DNA from: Poronia punctata
Lineage: Eukaryota; Ascomycota; Sordariomycetes; Xylariales; Xylariaceae
Direction of reading: 5' to 3'
Assembly: GCA_022579005.1 (NCBI GenBank)
Contig: MU402002.1
Location: 1 to 11,530, forward strand
DNA length: 11,530 nt
Shown: positions 1 to 8,199 of the stretch, in pieces
Layout of the letters: the number at the start of each line of letters is the position of its first letter
Numbering within the stretch: the first letter of the stretch is position 1
The notes under the pieces: generated by a model
Database searches by the model: none
What the model was told of the DNA's origin: nothing
Seen by the model: only the letters and a program-made list of their open reading frames with translations
Position numbers and translations under genes: made by a program

Positions 1-480
1 TATAAAGCGTTTTAGTTTTTATAAGCTTACTATTATAAATTAGTTTTAATAATTTAAATAAACTTTAAACTAGTAAAAAAAAGCTATAGTATTTATTATA
101 ATAACGTAACGTTTTTTTTAAACTAATTTAATTACTTTTAATTATAAAAGTAATAAATAGTTATTAAGTATAGCTATTTTGTTAAAAGCTTAAAGGTTTA
201 TTATAAGTTTAGTTTATATACTTTTTTTTACTTACTAATAAGTAATAAAAATTAAATAAGTAAAAGGGCTTAGTTTATTTACTTATTTTATTTAACTTTA
301 TTTATATAGCTTATTAAAAACTTTATTAACAATTGCTTAGTTTTTAGCGCTAAAAAAGTAAAGTCAACTATTTAACTTTATTTGTTATTAGTTATTTACT
401 AAAGGTATTTTTATTTAGTTTTTTTTTTAAATGTTAATAATTTTTTAATTAGTTTAAATTTTTAAAATTCTTTTTAAAAT
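1..480 (-). pseudogene. N-terminal reverse transcriptase region of the minus-strand Gypsy element (truncated by window)
   Basis: In the same register, 393-349 read I-K-I-P-L-V-N-N, followed by text ending L-Y-F-F-S-A-K-N-*-A-I-V-N-K-V-F-N-K-L around 345-306. This is the linker seen before reverse transcriptase in fungal Gypsy elements (W-x-x-I-P-L ... Y-P-L ... D-x-x-x-V-D-x-x-F-D-x-L). Around 264-244, P-F-T-Y-L-I-F precedes the first RT strands. At 204-183, L-I-I-N-L-*-A-F-N corresponds to the V-V-D-[IL]-R-x-L-N motif, and 165-142, N-N-Y-L-L-L-L-*, to D-x-Y-P-L-P-L-Q. The order and spacing of these four motifs make the assignment good despite about one stop per ten codons. The catalytic Y-x-D-D block would lie beyond base 1. 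Confidence 0.65.
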
Positions 481-1099
481 TTAAATAATTTTGCTAGCAG
501 CAAAATCTAGTTTAGCATATATAAACTATTTATTAAGCTTAGCAATTTCCTTTATTTTAAAAAGCTTTTAAATTTTTATAGTTAATAAAAATTTAGTTAC
601 TTTAAGTTTAAAATTACTTATTTTTTTATTTTTAGCTTAATTAATCTTAATATTAAAAACTTTAACAATTTTTAATTAAGTTATTATATTTTATACTTTT
701 TTATTTAAAGTAAAGTATTTTTTAATAGCTAAAGCTACGTATATAAGTAAGTTTAGTATTTTAAAGTTAATTAAATATTTAATAAAAACATTATTAGCAA
801 TATTTACTTTGCTAGTTACTTTAGCAAGTATAAGCATTTATAATATTATAACTACTACTACTATAGCCTTTAAATATTTTTTTTAAGTAGCTTTTTATAC
901 TTTAATTTTAGTTTATTTGTTAATAGTACTTACTTTTATACTTTTTTTAACTTTTTTTAGTTTAAGTAATAAGTTAGCTATAATTATAGTATTTAAAGTA
1001 ATTAATTTTATAAATAAAAAAACAGCGTTTTTATATATTAGTTTAAAAGTAAAATCTTAGTTTAATAATAGCAATTTATATTAAATTAAAGCTAATAAG

Positions 1100-1560
1100 G
1101 TTTTTTTTAGTTTTAATAACATTTTATAAGCTAACGTTACTTTTTAAATATAAAAATATAACTTTAGTTAAATTATAAAAAAAGTATTAAAACTTTTTAT
1201 AGCATTAAATATAATAGTTTAAGTTTTAAAGTTAATTTTAACTTTATAAGTGTTGCTAAAATTAGTTTTTAATAATATTTAAAATTTTATAATTTTATTT
1301 AATACTTATATAAATATTATAAATTTAACTTATTTATTTTTAGATTTACTTATTTTTATTATATATATTTTTAAAGTAGCTTATTTAATATACTTAACTT
1401 ATTTGCTACTAATATTTTAAACCTTACTTAACTATTTTTTAATAATATATATAATTATATTTAATAAGTTATAAGTAATAATATTGCAACCTATTTCAAT
1501 ATTAAAACAAATAATTATTTTTGCAAATTTAAGCTTTATATAAACTAAAATATATAAGTA
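1100..1560 (-). pseudogene. Retropepsin-like region of the minus-strand Gypsy polyprotein
   Basis: In the unbroken minus register, bases 1506-1486 read F-N-I-E-I-G-C, which resembles the D-T-G-C type active site of fungal Gypsy retropepsins after Thr to Ile change; the exact catalytic codon is uncertain because a Glu stands where Asp is expected. Downstream, 1284-1258 read I-L-L-K-T-N-F, a mutated form of the conserved I-L-L-G-x-D-[FI] segment near the end of the family's protease fold, with Gly to Lys and Asp to Asn. The next 100 codons (from 1257 down) contain a D-F-T-F-K-L stretch around 1060 that matches the D-F-L-F-E-P segment many fungal Gypsy polyproteins carry between protease and reverse transcriptase. 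Known of the family: this enzyme cleaves the Gag-Pol precursor. The copy is inactive. Confidence 0.5.
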
Positions 1561-2056
1561 AAAGTATTAAAATTAACTAATAAGTTTTTTTATTTAAGTT
1601 TTTAAAAAGGTTATAACTTAAATATGTAATTTTAAAATTTCTAATTTATTACACCTAGCAAAATAGACTTTATTATTAAGTTTTAAATTAAGTTTTTTAT
1701 TTATTTTCTTTTAGCATTTTTTTAAGTACTTAAATAGTTAATTTTATAACTTAAAAAATTAGTTATATTTTATATAATTTAGCTTAAGTAGCTTTAAAAT
1801 AAAAGTATTACAAAACTTTACAAGTTTTTAAGTATACTTTTAGCTATAGCGTTTTTTTTTTTAAGTTTAAAAATATGCTATTATAATATTTATAATATAT
1901 ATTATAGTTAATAACTATAAATACCTTGTTTAACTCTAAATTTAAAAAGTTTTTTTTTAATAAATTTGTTAAGCTTTTAGCTAAGTTAAATTTATAGTCT
2001 AACTTCCTTTTTTTTACTAAGTTTAAATAGTCTTTTTTTTTATCTTTATTTTTAAA

Positions 2057-2107
2057 TTTATTTTTATTTTAAAGTTTATTTTTATTTTTATTTTAAAGTC
2101 TATTTTT
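2057..2107. repeat. T-rich tandem repeat, two identical 19-base copies
   Basis: Bases 2057-2075 and 2081-2099 are identical (tttatttttattttaaagt), and a further partial copy follows to about 2107. The period is 24 bases, a multiple of three, so on the minus strand it encodes a repeated Lys/Ile/Asn-rich peptide; before mutation this was plausibly an acidic Ser/Thr/Glu repeat in gag. Confidence 0.7.
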
Positions 2108-3060
2108 ATTCTTTTTCTAATTTTTAAATTAATATTTGTTTTTTTTATAATTATTTTTATAATAACTATAATTATTATAATTTTAACTTTTATTACAATT
2201 ATAGCTTCTTTTACGTTTATTTTGCTAGCAGCTTTTAATTTTATTATTGCTTTTATTATTTAATTAGTTTTTAAAAAAGTTATTTAGCTACTTTACTTAT
2301 TTTTTTTTTAAACTTAAAAGTATATAAATTTAGCTACTAATAAAAGTACTGCTTTTTTATAAGTAAAAAGTTTAAAATATTTATTAAAACTTTTTTTTTA
2401 ATTAAGTATAAGTATATTTTGCTTTAAAGCTAGGTTTATTGCTAACTATATAGCTATAACTACTTTTATTTAGTTAAAATTATTACTTACTAATAAATAA
2501 CTTACTTTAGCATATTTAAGCTTTTTTTAAAAATATTTTTTTAATATATTTTTATTATATATAATATTTTTAAGCTTAAGCTATAAACAGTTGCTTTTTT
2601 TAGTAGCAATATTTAAAGCTATAGTAAAACGTTAGCTAAGTTAGTTTATTATCTTTTAAATACCTTTATTTTAAAAGTATTTTTTTTTTTAATTATAAAA
2701 ACTAAATTTTACTAACAAGCTGCAGCTTTGCTTAATAAAGTAAGCTATAGCTATACTAACTAGCTTTTATAAGTGCTACTTTTAGCACTTTTTAATATAG
2801 TATTAACTTTATTAATAAAGGCTTATACGTTTATATAAATAGTTTTAAATTTTTTATTTATTTAATTAAAGTTTTTTAAATTTTAAAGTTAAGTATAAAA
2901 GTGCTAATATTTTCTTTTTTAATTTTTATTTTCTAATTATTAAAGTTGTTGCTAAATAATAATATTAAGTTATAATATAAGTATTTATTGCTTTTAAGTA
3001 GTCTTTATAAACTTAATAGTTTTTATAGCTTTATAAGTTTTAAAAGTTTTTATAAAAAGC

Positions 3061-3076
3061 TATTATTATTATTATT
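3061..3076. repeat. ATT trinucleotide microsatellite (about 5 units)
   Basis: The sequence is a clean run of tat/att triplets just left of a cctaggtc motif. On the minus strand it would code for a short Ile or Asn run in the gag-like region. Confidence 0.8.
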
Positions 3077-3199
3077 GCCTAGGTCTTTTTTAAAGTTTTT
3101 TTTAAAAGCTTTTGCTTGCTATTTATTTTGTTATAGTTTTTATTTAAGTTTTAACTATATATATAATATAAAAAATTAAGTTTTTTTTAAGTAGTTAAA

Positions 3200-4162
3200 A
3201 TAACTTTTTAAAGTGTTTATTATTACTAGTTTAGTTAAAAGTTAAATTAAAAATTATTAAGTTAAAAGCTTTATAAATTAAACTTAAAATTAATTATTTT
3301 TAAAAAGTATATAATTAGTTAATTAAAAGTTAACTTATAATAAAGTATTATTATTTTTATAAAAGTTGTTAGCTTAGCTTAAGCTTAAAAAAAAGCTTTT
3401 AAAATTTAAAAAATTTTTATATAATACGTTTATTTTAAATATATAAAGTTTAAACGCTTACTAAGTAAGTTATAAATATACTATTTTTATTTTTAGCTTT
3501 TATATTAGTTATATTATTTAAATTTATTTTTAAATTATAAAGTACGCTTGCTTTTATATAAAGTATGCTAAATTAAGTTGTGCTAAATTTTATATAAAGT
3601 ATGCTTGCTTTTATATAAAGTACGCTTACTTTTAACTTATTAAATATGCTTATATTAAAGTTAATAGTTATAATATTACTAGCTTGCTTTAAGCAGTTTA
3701 AATAAACAAGTTTATGTTATTTATTATAAACTTTATATTAAATTTTATATTTATTTAAAAATTGTTTACTTTTTTAATTTAATTTACTAAGTACTTAATA
3801 GTTTAATTAGTTTACTTTTAAAACTACTTTTAATTAAATATGTTTTATTTTAAAGCTTGCTATATTACTTTATTGTTTTTTTATTTTTTAATATTTTTTA
3901 CGCTTATAGTATATAAATTGTTTTGCAAGTTTTATTAAAGTTTAAGTAATACTTAAAAATTAAATAAATTATAATAATTTAATAAAGTTAATATATTAAC
4001 AACGTAAATTGTTTAAAACTTATAACTTAATTTGTTAACATTGCTTATAACAAAGTTGCTATTAGCTTTGCTGCTATTATTACTTATTTTATTTATTTAG
4101 CTTATTTAACTAAAAAAAAATATAAAAAATAAATATATATAATAAACAAGAAGTAAAAAAAA
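3200..4162. other. Non-coding junction between two head-to-head elements; LTRs not delimited
   Basis: No readable gene on either strand. The plus strand changes from T-rich on the left to A-rich on the right within this stretch, so the minus-strand element and the plus-strand element start here and diverge. Their 5' LTRs, tRNA primer-binding sites and promoters should be in this kilobase. I looked for a shared block between 3541-4140 and 9620-10340 as an LTR pair for the plus-strand element and found none I could defend. Only the 21-base tandem repeat (3539-3637) stands out. The part from 3660 to 4160 shows nothing beyond A/T-rich text. Confidence 0.5.
3539..3637. repeat. 21-base degenerate tandem repeat (aaagtaYgcttgcttttatat)
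   Basis: Copies start at 3539 (21 bases), 3560 (a 36-base variant with an internal aattaagttgtgc-type insertion), 3596 (21 bases) and 3617 (diverging after 15 bases). Each boundary carries the palindrome tttatataaa. The Y position is C in the outer two copies and T in the inner two, as C-to-T mutation would produce. It lies in the presumed leader or LTR zone between the two divergent elements, where short tandem repeats are common in LTR enhancers; that role is inference. Confidence 0.75.
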
Positions 4163-5420
4163 ATGTTTAGCATAAATTTAAAAAAATAAGTATTTTATAT
4201 AATACTTTTATACTTTATAAGTTTAAAAAAATAAGTAGTTTATAACGTATAAAGTATAGCTAAGCGTTTTAATAAATTAAGCCTTAGTAAAAGTAACTAT
4301 AAACGTTAACGCTATAAAAGATTGCTTTATTTATAACCTAAATATAGTAGTATAAAGATAGCTTTAGCTATTTAAAAAAAATTATATAATTTTTACTTAT
4401 TTATAAGGTTTTTGCTTAATATAAAAAAGCTTTTGCAAAAGTGTAATTAACTTGCTATTAATTAAAAAAATTTAAAAAAATAACTTTAACTAGATTTTTA
4501 ATTAAATAGCTTTGCAAAAAGTTTAAAAAAACCACTTTTGCAATTTTGCTTAAAAAGGCTTTACGCCTTTAGAAAAGTGCAAATTAAGCTTTAAAGTCTA
4601 AAAAAAACAATAAACCTCTTAGTTTATACCTATTTGCCGCTGCAAAAAATAGAAAATAATTAAAATTAATCATATTAATTATATACTTACTGCACTATTT
4701 AGTAAAAAGAACTATAAGGTAATGTAGTAAATTTTATAAATTAATAATGTAAAAAAAAAGAATCTAGTAAGGTTAAGTTAATTAGTTATTACTAACTAAT
4801 TAACTTTAGCGCGCTAGTTCTTATTTAATCTAGCTATTTAATCTAAGGCTATAAGACTTTATCCTTATAATAGGTCCCTTTATAATACGTTGTATTAATA
4901 ATATATATAATAAGCTTTTAAATTATTTAAATATTTTTTATTTACTAAAAAAAATTAACTTAACTATTACTTTTATATAATATTATAAGTATACTTAAAT
5001 TTTAAATTATTAGTAGCATAAAAACTTTATTAATAAATAAAAAATTAACTTACTTAAAAATAAAAAATTTAAATTTAAAAAAAAAGTACTAGTTAGACTT
5101 AAATAACTTAATACTAAACCTAAAATTATAAAATAAACTAAAAGATTTAGTAGTTAAAAAATAAAAATAAACTATTATAATATTTTTTACTTTAAAACTA
5201 AAAAAAGCAGTATATTTATATACGCTAAACTTAACTTTAAGCAAGCTAAGCTATTAATTATAAAAAGGCAATGCTTTACTTATTATAAACAAAGCTATTA
5301 AAGCAGTAATTATTTTAAAAAAGCAAAATTTAAATATTTAAGTATTGCTTAAGTTAATATAATTATTATTAAAGCTATAAAAATAAAAGCACTAAAAAAA
5401 TAAAGAAAAAAAATAGCTTA
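4163..5420 (+). pseudogene. Gag remnant with CCHC zinc knuckle
   Basis: From 4563 to about 4960 one register (codon starts divisible by 3) reads as convincing protein with few stops, including T-P-L-E-K-C-K-L-S-F at 4563-4592 and R-L-Y-P-Y-N-R-S-L-Y at about 4854-4883. The register then moves by one base and, from about 5041, leads into A-K-L-N-F-K-Q-A-K-L-L at 5224-5256, the usual lead-in of a fungal Gypsy knuckle, and the knuckle itself at 5272-5313. An ATG at 4163 opens a different register, so the true start is uncertain; 4163 was chosen because about 370 codons before the knuckle is a normal gag length. Gag forms the particle shell in which reverse transcription takes place. The part 4610-4910 is much less mutated than the rest. 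Confidence 0.65.
5272..5313 (+). pseudogene. Mutated CCHC zinc knuckle (C-X2-C-X4-H-X4-C) of gag
   Basis: Codons from 5272 read C-F-T-Y-Y-K-Q-S-Y-*-S-S-N-Y. The first Cys (tgc) survives. The Tyr codons at 5281, 5296 and 5311 sit exactly where Cys, His and Cys of a C-X2-C-X4-H-X4-C knuckle belong; tgt to tat and cat to tat are single C/G transitions. The knuckle packages the element's RNA in living copies. The exact 14-residue spacing is the evidence. Confidence 0.8.
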
Positions 5421-5564
5421 AAAAAACTAAACTTTTATTTTAAGCAAAGTATTATATTTGCTTTAAAAATAAAAACATGTTAAAATATTTTATTTAACTT
5501 TTTAAAAAACTTTTTTAAAAAAGATTTTTTAATAGTTAACTATATTATAATAAATAATAAATAT

Positions 5565-5880
5565 ATATTAAGTACTAAGGCTTTTATAAATATAAAAGCA
5601 GACTTATACTTTTTACTAAATATAAGTTTTGCTACTAAAACGTTAAAATATTTATAAGCTAAAAAAATTAAAAACTTTAAGCTTGCTTTAGTAACTAGTT
5701 ATAATAGTAAAAAATAGTAGTTAATTAACTAAGCTTTATAAGCTTATTTAAAAATTTAAAAACAAGTTTTATAAGATGTACTATTTTTTATTATTAATAT
5801 AAAGCACAATATAATTATTAAAAAAAAGTTTTTTTAGTATTATAATATTCTAGTTAATTTATGCTATTAACGTTTACTAT
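5565..5880 (+). pseudogene. Retropepsin (aspartic protease) remnant
   Basis: The register is codon starts divisible by 3, reached after a frame change in the A-run near 5405. At 5580-5615 it reads A-F-I-N-I-K-A-D-L-Y-F-L, which is the A-L-[IV]-D-[ST]-G-A-x-x-x-F-[IL] active site with Asp to Asn (5589), Thr to Ile (5592) and Gly to Lys (5595). At 5811-5861, I-I-I-K-K-K-F-F-*-Y-Y-N-I-L-V-N-L matches the I-[IL]-G-x-x-F-[LF]-R-x-Y-N-x-x-[IV]-D segment that closes the fold, again with Gly to Lys and Asp to Asn. The length between the two motifs (about 75 codons) is normal. The enzyme would process the polyprotein; this copy is dead. Confidence 0.75.
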
Positions 5881-6660
5881 TTTTTAATAATTAAAAACTA
5901 GCATACTAACTACTAAATATTATTATAAATTTAATAAGTAACTTTTTTTTATATTTTAAAGCTTAAGCTAATATTTATTAATAAAATTATTTAATAAATA
6001 AAAAAAACAAAAAACAACGTAATAAATAAATAACTTATAAAAAAAAACAAGTTTATTTTTTTAATTTAAAAATATATTTATAAGTTGCAATATATTTAAC
6101 TAGAAAAATTTAACTAGTTACTAAAAATAAAGCTAAACTAAATAGTTATAATACTAAAACCTTTTAAAGCTTAAAAAAAAAACCTAGGTATAAACTAAAT
6201 ATAATAAAAATATAATTTAATAAAACAAATTTTAAATAAAAAAAACTATAAACTTTTTTTAAACTATAATAAAAAAAAAATAAAAAACTAAATATTTAAC
6301 AAATATAAATATTTAGTTTTTAATAATACTTATAAGCCTTATTAGCTAAAACGTAATTATTATAGCTAATATAAGTATTAATTACTTTAAATATTTACTT
6401 TTACTATAAAAGCTTTTATATTATTTATTAAATAAAATAAAATAAAATATTATATTTTTTTTTTATATAAAATAAACTAGGTTATTTAATATTATAAAAA
6501 AAAAAATGCTTTTTTTTAATTAGCAAAATTTGCAAAATTTAGTAAAAAAAGTAGTATTAAGTTAATATTATAAGCATTTAAACATGTTTAGTAAAGTATT
6601 ATTAAATAAAATACTATTAAAGCAAGTAAAGGTAAACTATTATATTATTATAAATAAAAA
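5881..6660 (+). pseudogene. Protease to reverse transcriptase linker of pol
   Basis: The same register as the protease continues as coding-like text to at least 6350, with stops only at codons that could be Gln, Trp or Arg. No domain can be named. The first copy of the 37-base repeat lies in it at 6290-6326. From about 6350 to 6660 I could not fix the register; the text there is especially A/T-rich (for example, the taaaataaaataaaatatt run near 6427). Confidence 0.5.
6290..6326. repeat. 37-base direct repeat, copy 1 (within pol)
   Basis: Bases 6290-6326 match 9714-9750 at 36 of 37 positions; the only difference is C at 6300 against T at 9724, a C-to-T change. Each copy has a 9-base stem (aaatattta / taaatattt) around a 7-base loop. 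In both places the repeat sits in the same codon phase relative to the flanking pol register. A purine-rich stretch precedes each copy. Confidence 0.85.
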
Positions 6661-6661
6661 A

Positions 6662-7430
6662 CCTAAGTTTTTAAAATATAGCTTTTTATATAAAATAACT
6701 TTAAAAAAAGCTAAAACTTATTATAACTATATTTAAAATAACTTATAAAAAGGCTTTATTAAACTAACTATAGTACTATAAGCTGCTTTTATTTTTTTTG
6801 CTTAAAAAAAAACAGATTTTTTTAATTATATATAAACTATTATAAATTAAATATATTAACTTAAAAGAACTAATATTCTTTTTATTAATTAATAAAACTT
6901 TAACCTAGTTAGCTTAAGCTAAAATATATATTAAAATAAATATTTATTAAGCTTTTTATAAAATTTAAATAGCTAAAAAAAATAAGGATCCAACTGCTTT
7001 TAAAACTAAATATAGTACTTATAAATTTAAGGTTTTACTTTTTAAGTTAACTAATAAACTAGCAACTTTTTAAAAGTTTATTAATAATATATTATGCAAA
7101 TATTTAAATATATTTTATATTATATATATTAATAATATTTTAATTTACTTAAATAATAAGTTAAAATATTAATATTATATATTTTAAGTATTTAACTGTT
7201 TATAAAAAGCAAGATTATAAGCTAATATTAAAAAGTGCAAATTTTATATAATAAAAATTAAGTTTTTAAAATTTGTTATAAGTATTAAAAGTATTAAAGT
7301 TAACTAAAAAAAGGTTAAAGTTATAAAGTATTAAAATTTACTTATAAATAAAAAAAAAGCTAACTTAAAAAAAGTCTGCTTATTTTTAAAATTTTACAAC
7401 TTTTATTAGCAATTTATTTAAAACTATAAA
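6662..7430 (+). pseudogene. Reverse transcriptase remnant (RVT_1) of the plus-strand Gypsy element
   Basis: Three consecutive registers are needed. At 6662-6803 the text includes Y-I-*-N-N-L-*-K-G-F-I (6728-6760) and A-A-F-I-F-F-A (6782-6802), the family's K-G-F-I-R-x-S ... A-P-[IV]-L-F-V block. After an A-run, 6808-6860 give K-K-N-R-F-F-*-L-Y-I-N-Y, a mutated K-K-x-G-x-L-R-x-x-V-D-Y. A one-base loss near 6880 moves to the last register: A-F-K-T-K-Y at 6996-7013, L-T-N-K-L-A-T-F-* at 7047-7073 (family L-T-N-A-P-A-T-F-Q), and Y-I-N-N-I-L-I-Y at 7125-7148, the Y-[IL]-D-D active site with both Asp changed to Asn. K-F-L-K-F-V-I-S follows near 7270, and F-L-K-F-Y-N-F-Y near 7385. Order and spacing are those of Ty3/Gypsy RT; the enzyme is inactive. 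Confidence 0.92.
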
Positions 7431-7432
7431 AA

Positions 7433-7960
7433 ATAATAAAGCTATTAAATAACTTAACTAGTACTATATTAATAAAAAAATAAATATAAAAATGTTAAAA
7501 GGCATTTAATATATTTTAAATTATACTAACTAAAGCTTTTATTTTTTATTATTTTTTATTTAAAGCTAAAACTTTAATAAAAATAAATATATTTAATAAA
7601 GTAGCTATAAGTATTTTTTTATAAAAAAATTATTTACTTAATAATTAAAAACTTATTACTTTTTATTTTAAATTACTATATAAAGCAAAACTTAACTATA
7701 AAATTTATAACAAAAAAATATTAGCTATTATAAAAGCGCTATTATATTAAAAAGCTAAATTAATAAGTTTGCAAAATTATAAGCTATTTATAGTACTAAT
7801 AAACTACTTTATATTAAAGTACTTTATAGTTAAGCAAGTACTTAACTTTTATTAAGCTAAATAAGCAAAGCTTATTTTTTAGTACAACTTTGTTATTACT
7901 TATAAACTAAGGTTTAAAAACACTTTAGCAAACATTTTATTATGCTTAAAAAAAACTTAA
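7433..7960 (+). pseudogene. RNase H remnant of the plus-strand Gypsy element
   Basis: A one-base shift in the A-run at 7425-7433 puts the text in a register that holds to about 7948. I-K-I-N-I-F-N-K-V-A-I-S at 7577-7612 matches the E-T-D-A-S-x-x-A-[IV]-G strand, with the first catalytic Asp now Asn (7586). L-N-Y-K-I-Y-N-K-K-I-L-A-I at about 7694-7732 is L-N-Y-x-x-x-D-K-E-L-L-A-I, Glu now Lys. V-L-I-N-Y-F-I-L near 7796 is the [VI]-x-T-D-H-x-x-L strand, Asp now Asn. The C-terminal Y-N-F-V-I-T-Y-K-L with N-T-L-A-N-I-L (7919-7939) matches Y-x-x-x-x-x-[YF]-R-P-G ... A-D-[AI]-L-S-R. The domain degrades RNA in the RNA-DNA hybrid in living elements. Confidence 0.9.
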
Positions 7961-8199
7961 AAACTTAAAAAAAAAAAAATAAGCAACGTACTATAGCTTT
8001 ATTTAAGCTTATTACTTAAAACTTACTTAAAACATTTATAAGTTTTATTATATATATAATAAAAAACTAAACAATACTAAACGTATTTAGTATTATTTTA
8101 ATAAACTTTATTATATAAGCTAATAAAACAAACTTTAATTTAAAAAATTTAAAAAGCAAAGCTTAAAAACTAAAACTATTAAATTAGTTTATATTAAGT

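Larger units (their letters stand above)
1..3200 (-). mobile_element. Degraded Ty3/Gypsy-type LTR retrotransposon, minus strand, cut by left edge
   Basis: The plus strand is strongly T-rich here, so the coding strand is the minus strand. One minus register (codon first bases at coordinates divisible by 3) runs from about 1740 to about 118 with no net indel. By hand count between 1260 and 480, 16 GCT triplets fall in this register and about 3 outside it, which supports real coding. Reading through TAA/TAG stops gives, in order, a basic/acidic gag-like part, a retropepsin-like part and the start of a reverse transcriptase. The order fits fungal Gypsy polyproteins. Codon changes (Asp to Asn, Gly to Lys, Pro to Leu/Phe, Gln/Trp/Arg to stop) are those expected of RIP. 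It is a different family from the plus-strand element, judging by the text of the protease-RT linker. The upstream limit near 3200 is where T-richness fades and is approximate; the element's 3' half lies outside the window. Confidence 0.68.
1740..3200 (-). pseudogene. Gag-like region of the minus-strand element (unrecognised in detail)
   Basis: Read on the minus strand from about 3200 down to 1740, this part gives long coding-like text with stops mostly where Gln, Trp or Arg codons would mutate. I recognise no diagnostic gag motif. Visible features are a Lys/Ile/Asn-rich low-complexity stretch around 2120-2000, probably a former acidic Ser/Thr/Glu/Asp repeat, which overlaps the 19-base DNA repeat at 2057-2099. 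Downstream near 1650-1620 the minus strand reads A-R-C-N-K-L-E-I-L-K-L-H-I, with one Cys and one His that could be a leftover of a zinc finger; the partner residues are not visible. Its assignment to gag rests on position, just upstream of the retropepsin-like part. The reading frame is not established above 1740. Confidence 0.4.

Noticed and set aside
781..830. Minus-strand I-A-N-N-V-F-I resembling the [YF]-A-D-D box of a LINE reverse transcriptase
   Set aside because: Neighbouring text lacks other LINE RT motifs, and the register continues into a Gypsy-type protease-RT linker and RT start further on.
2988..3179. Plus-strand start-to-stop frame of 63 codons, rich in Leu, Phe and Ser
   Set aside because: It lies opposite the minus-strand gag-like text, in T-rich DNA where Phe/Leu/Ser runs arise automatically; no motif and no ribosome-binding or intron context.
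4775..4806. Perfect 13-base stem as a possible LTR terminal or regulatory hairpin
   Set aside because: It lies in the gag-like register and has only A/T-rich pairs; stems of this length are expected about once in such a window. Kept only as a note in the island finding.
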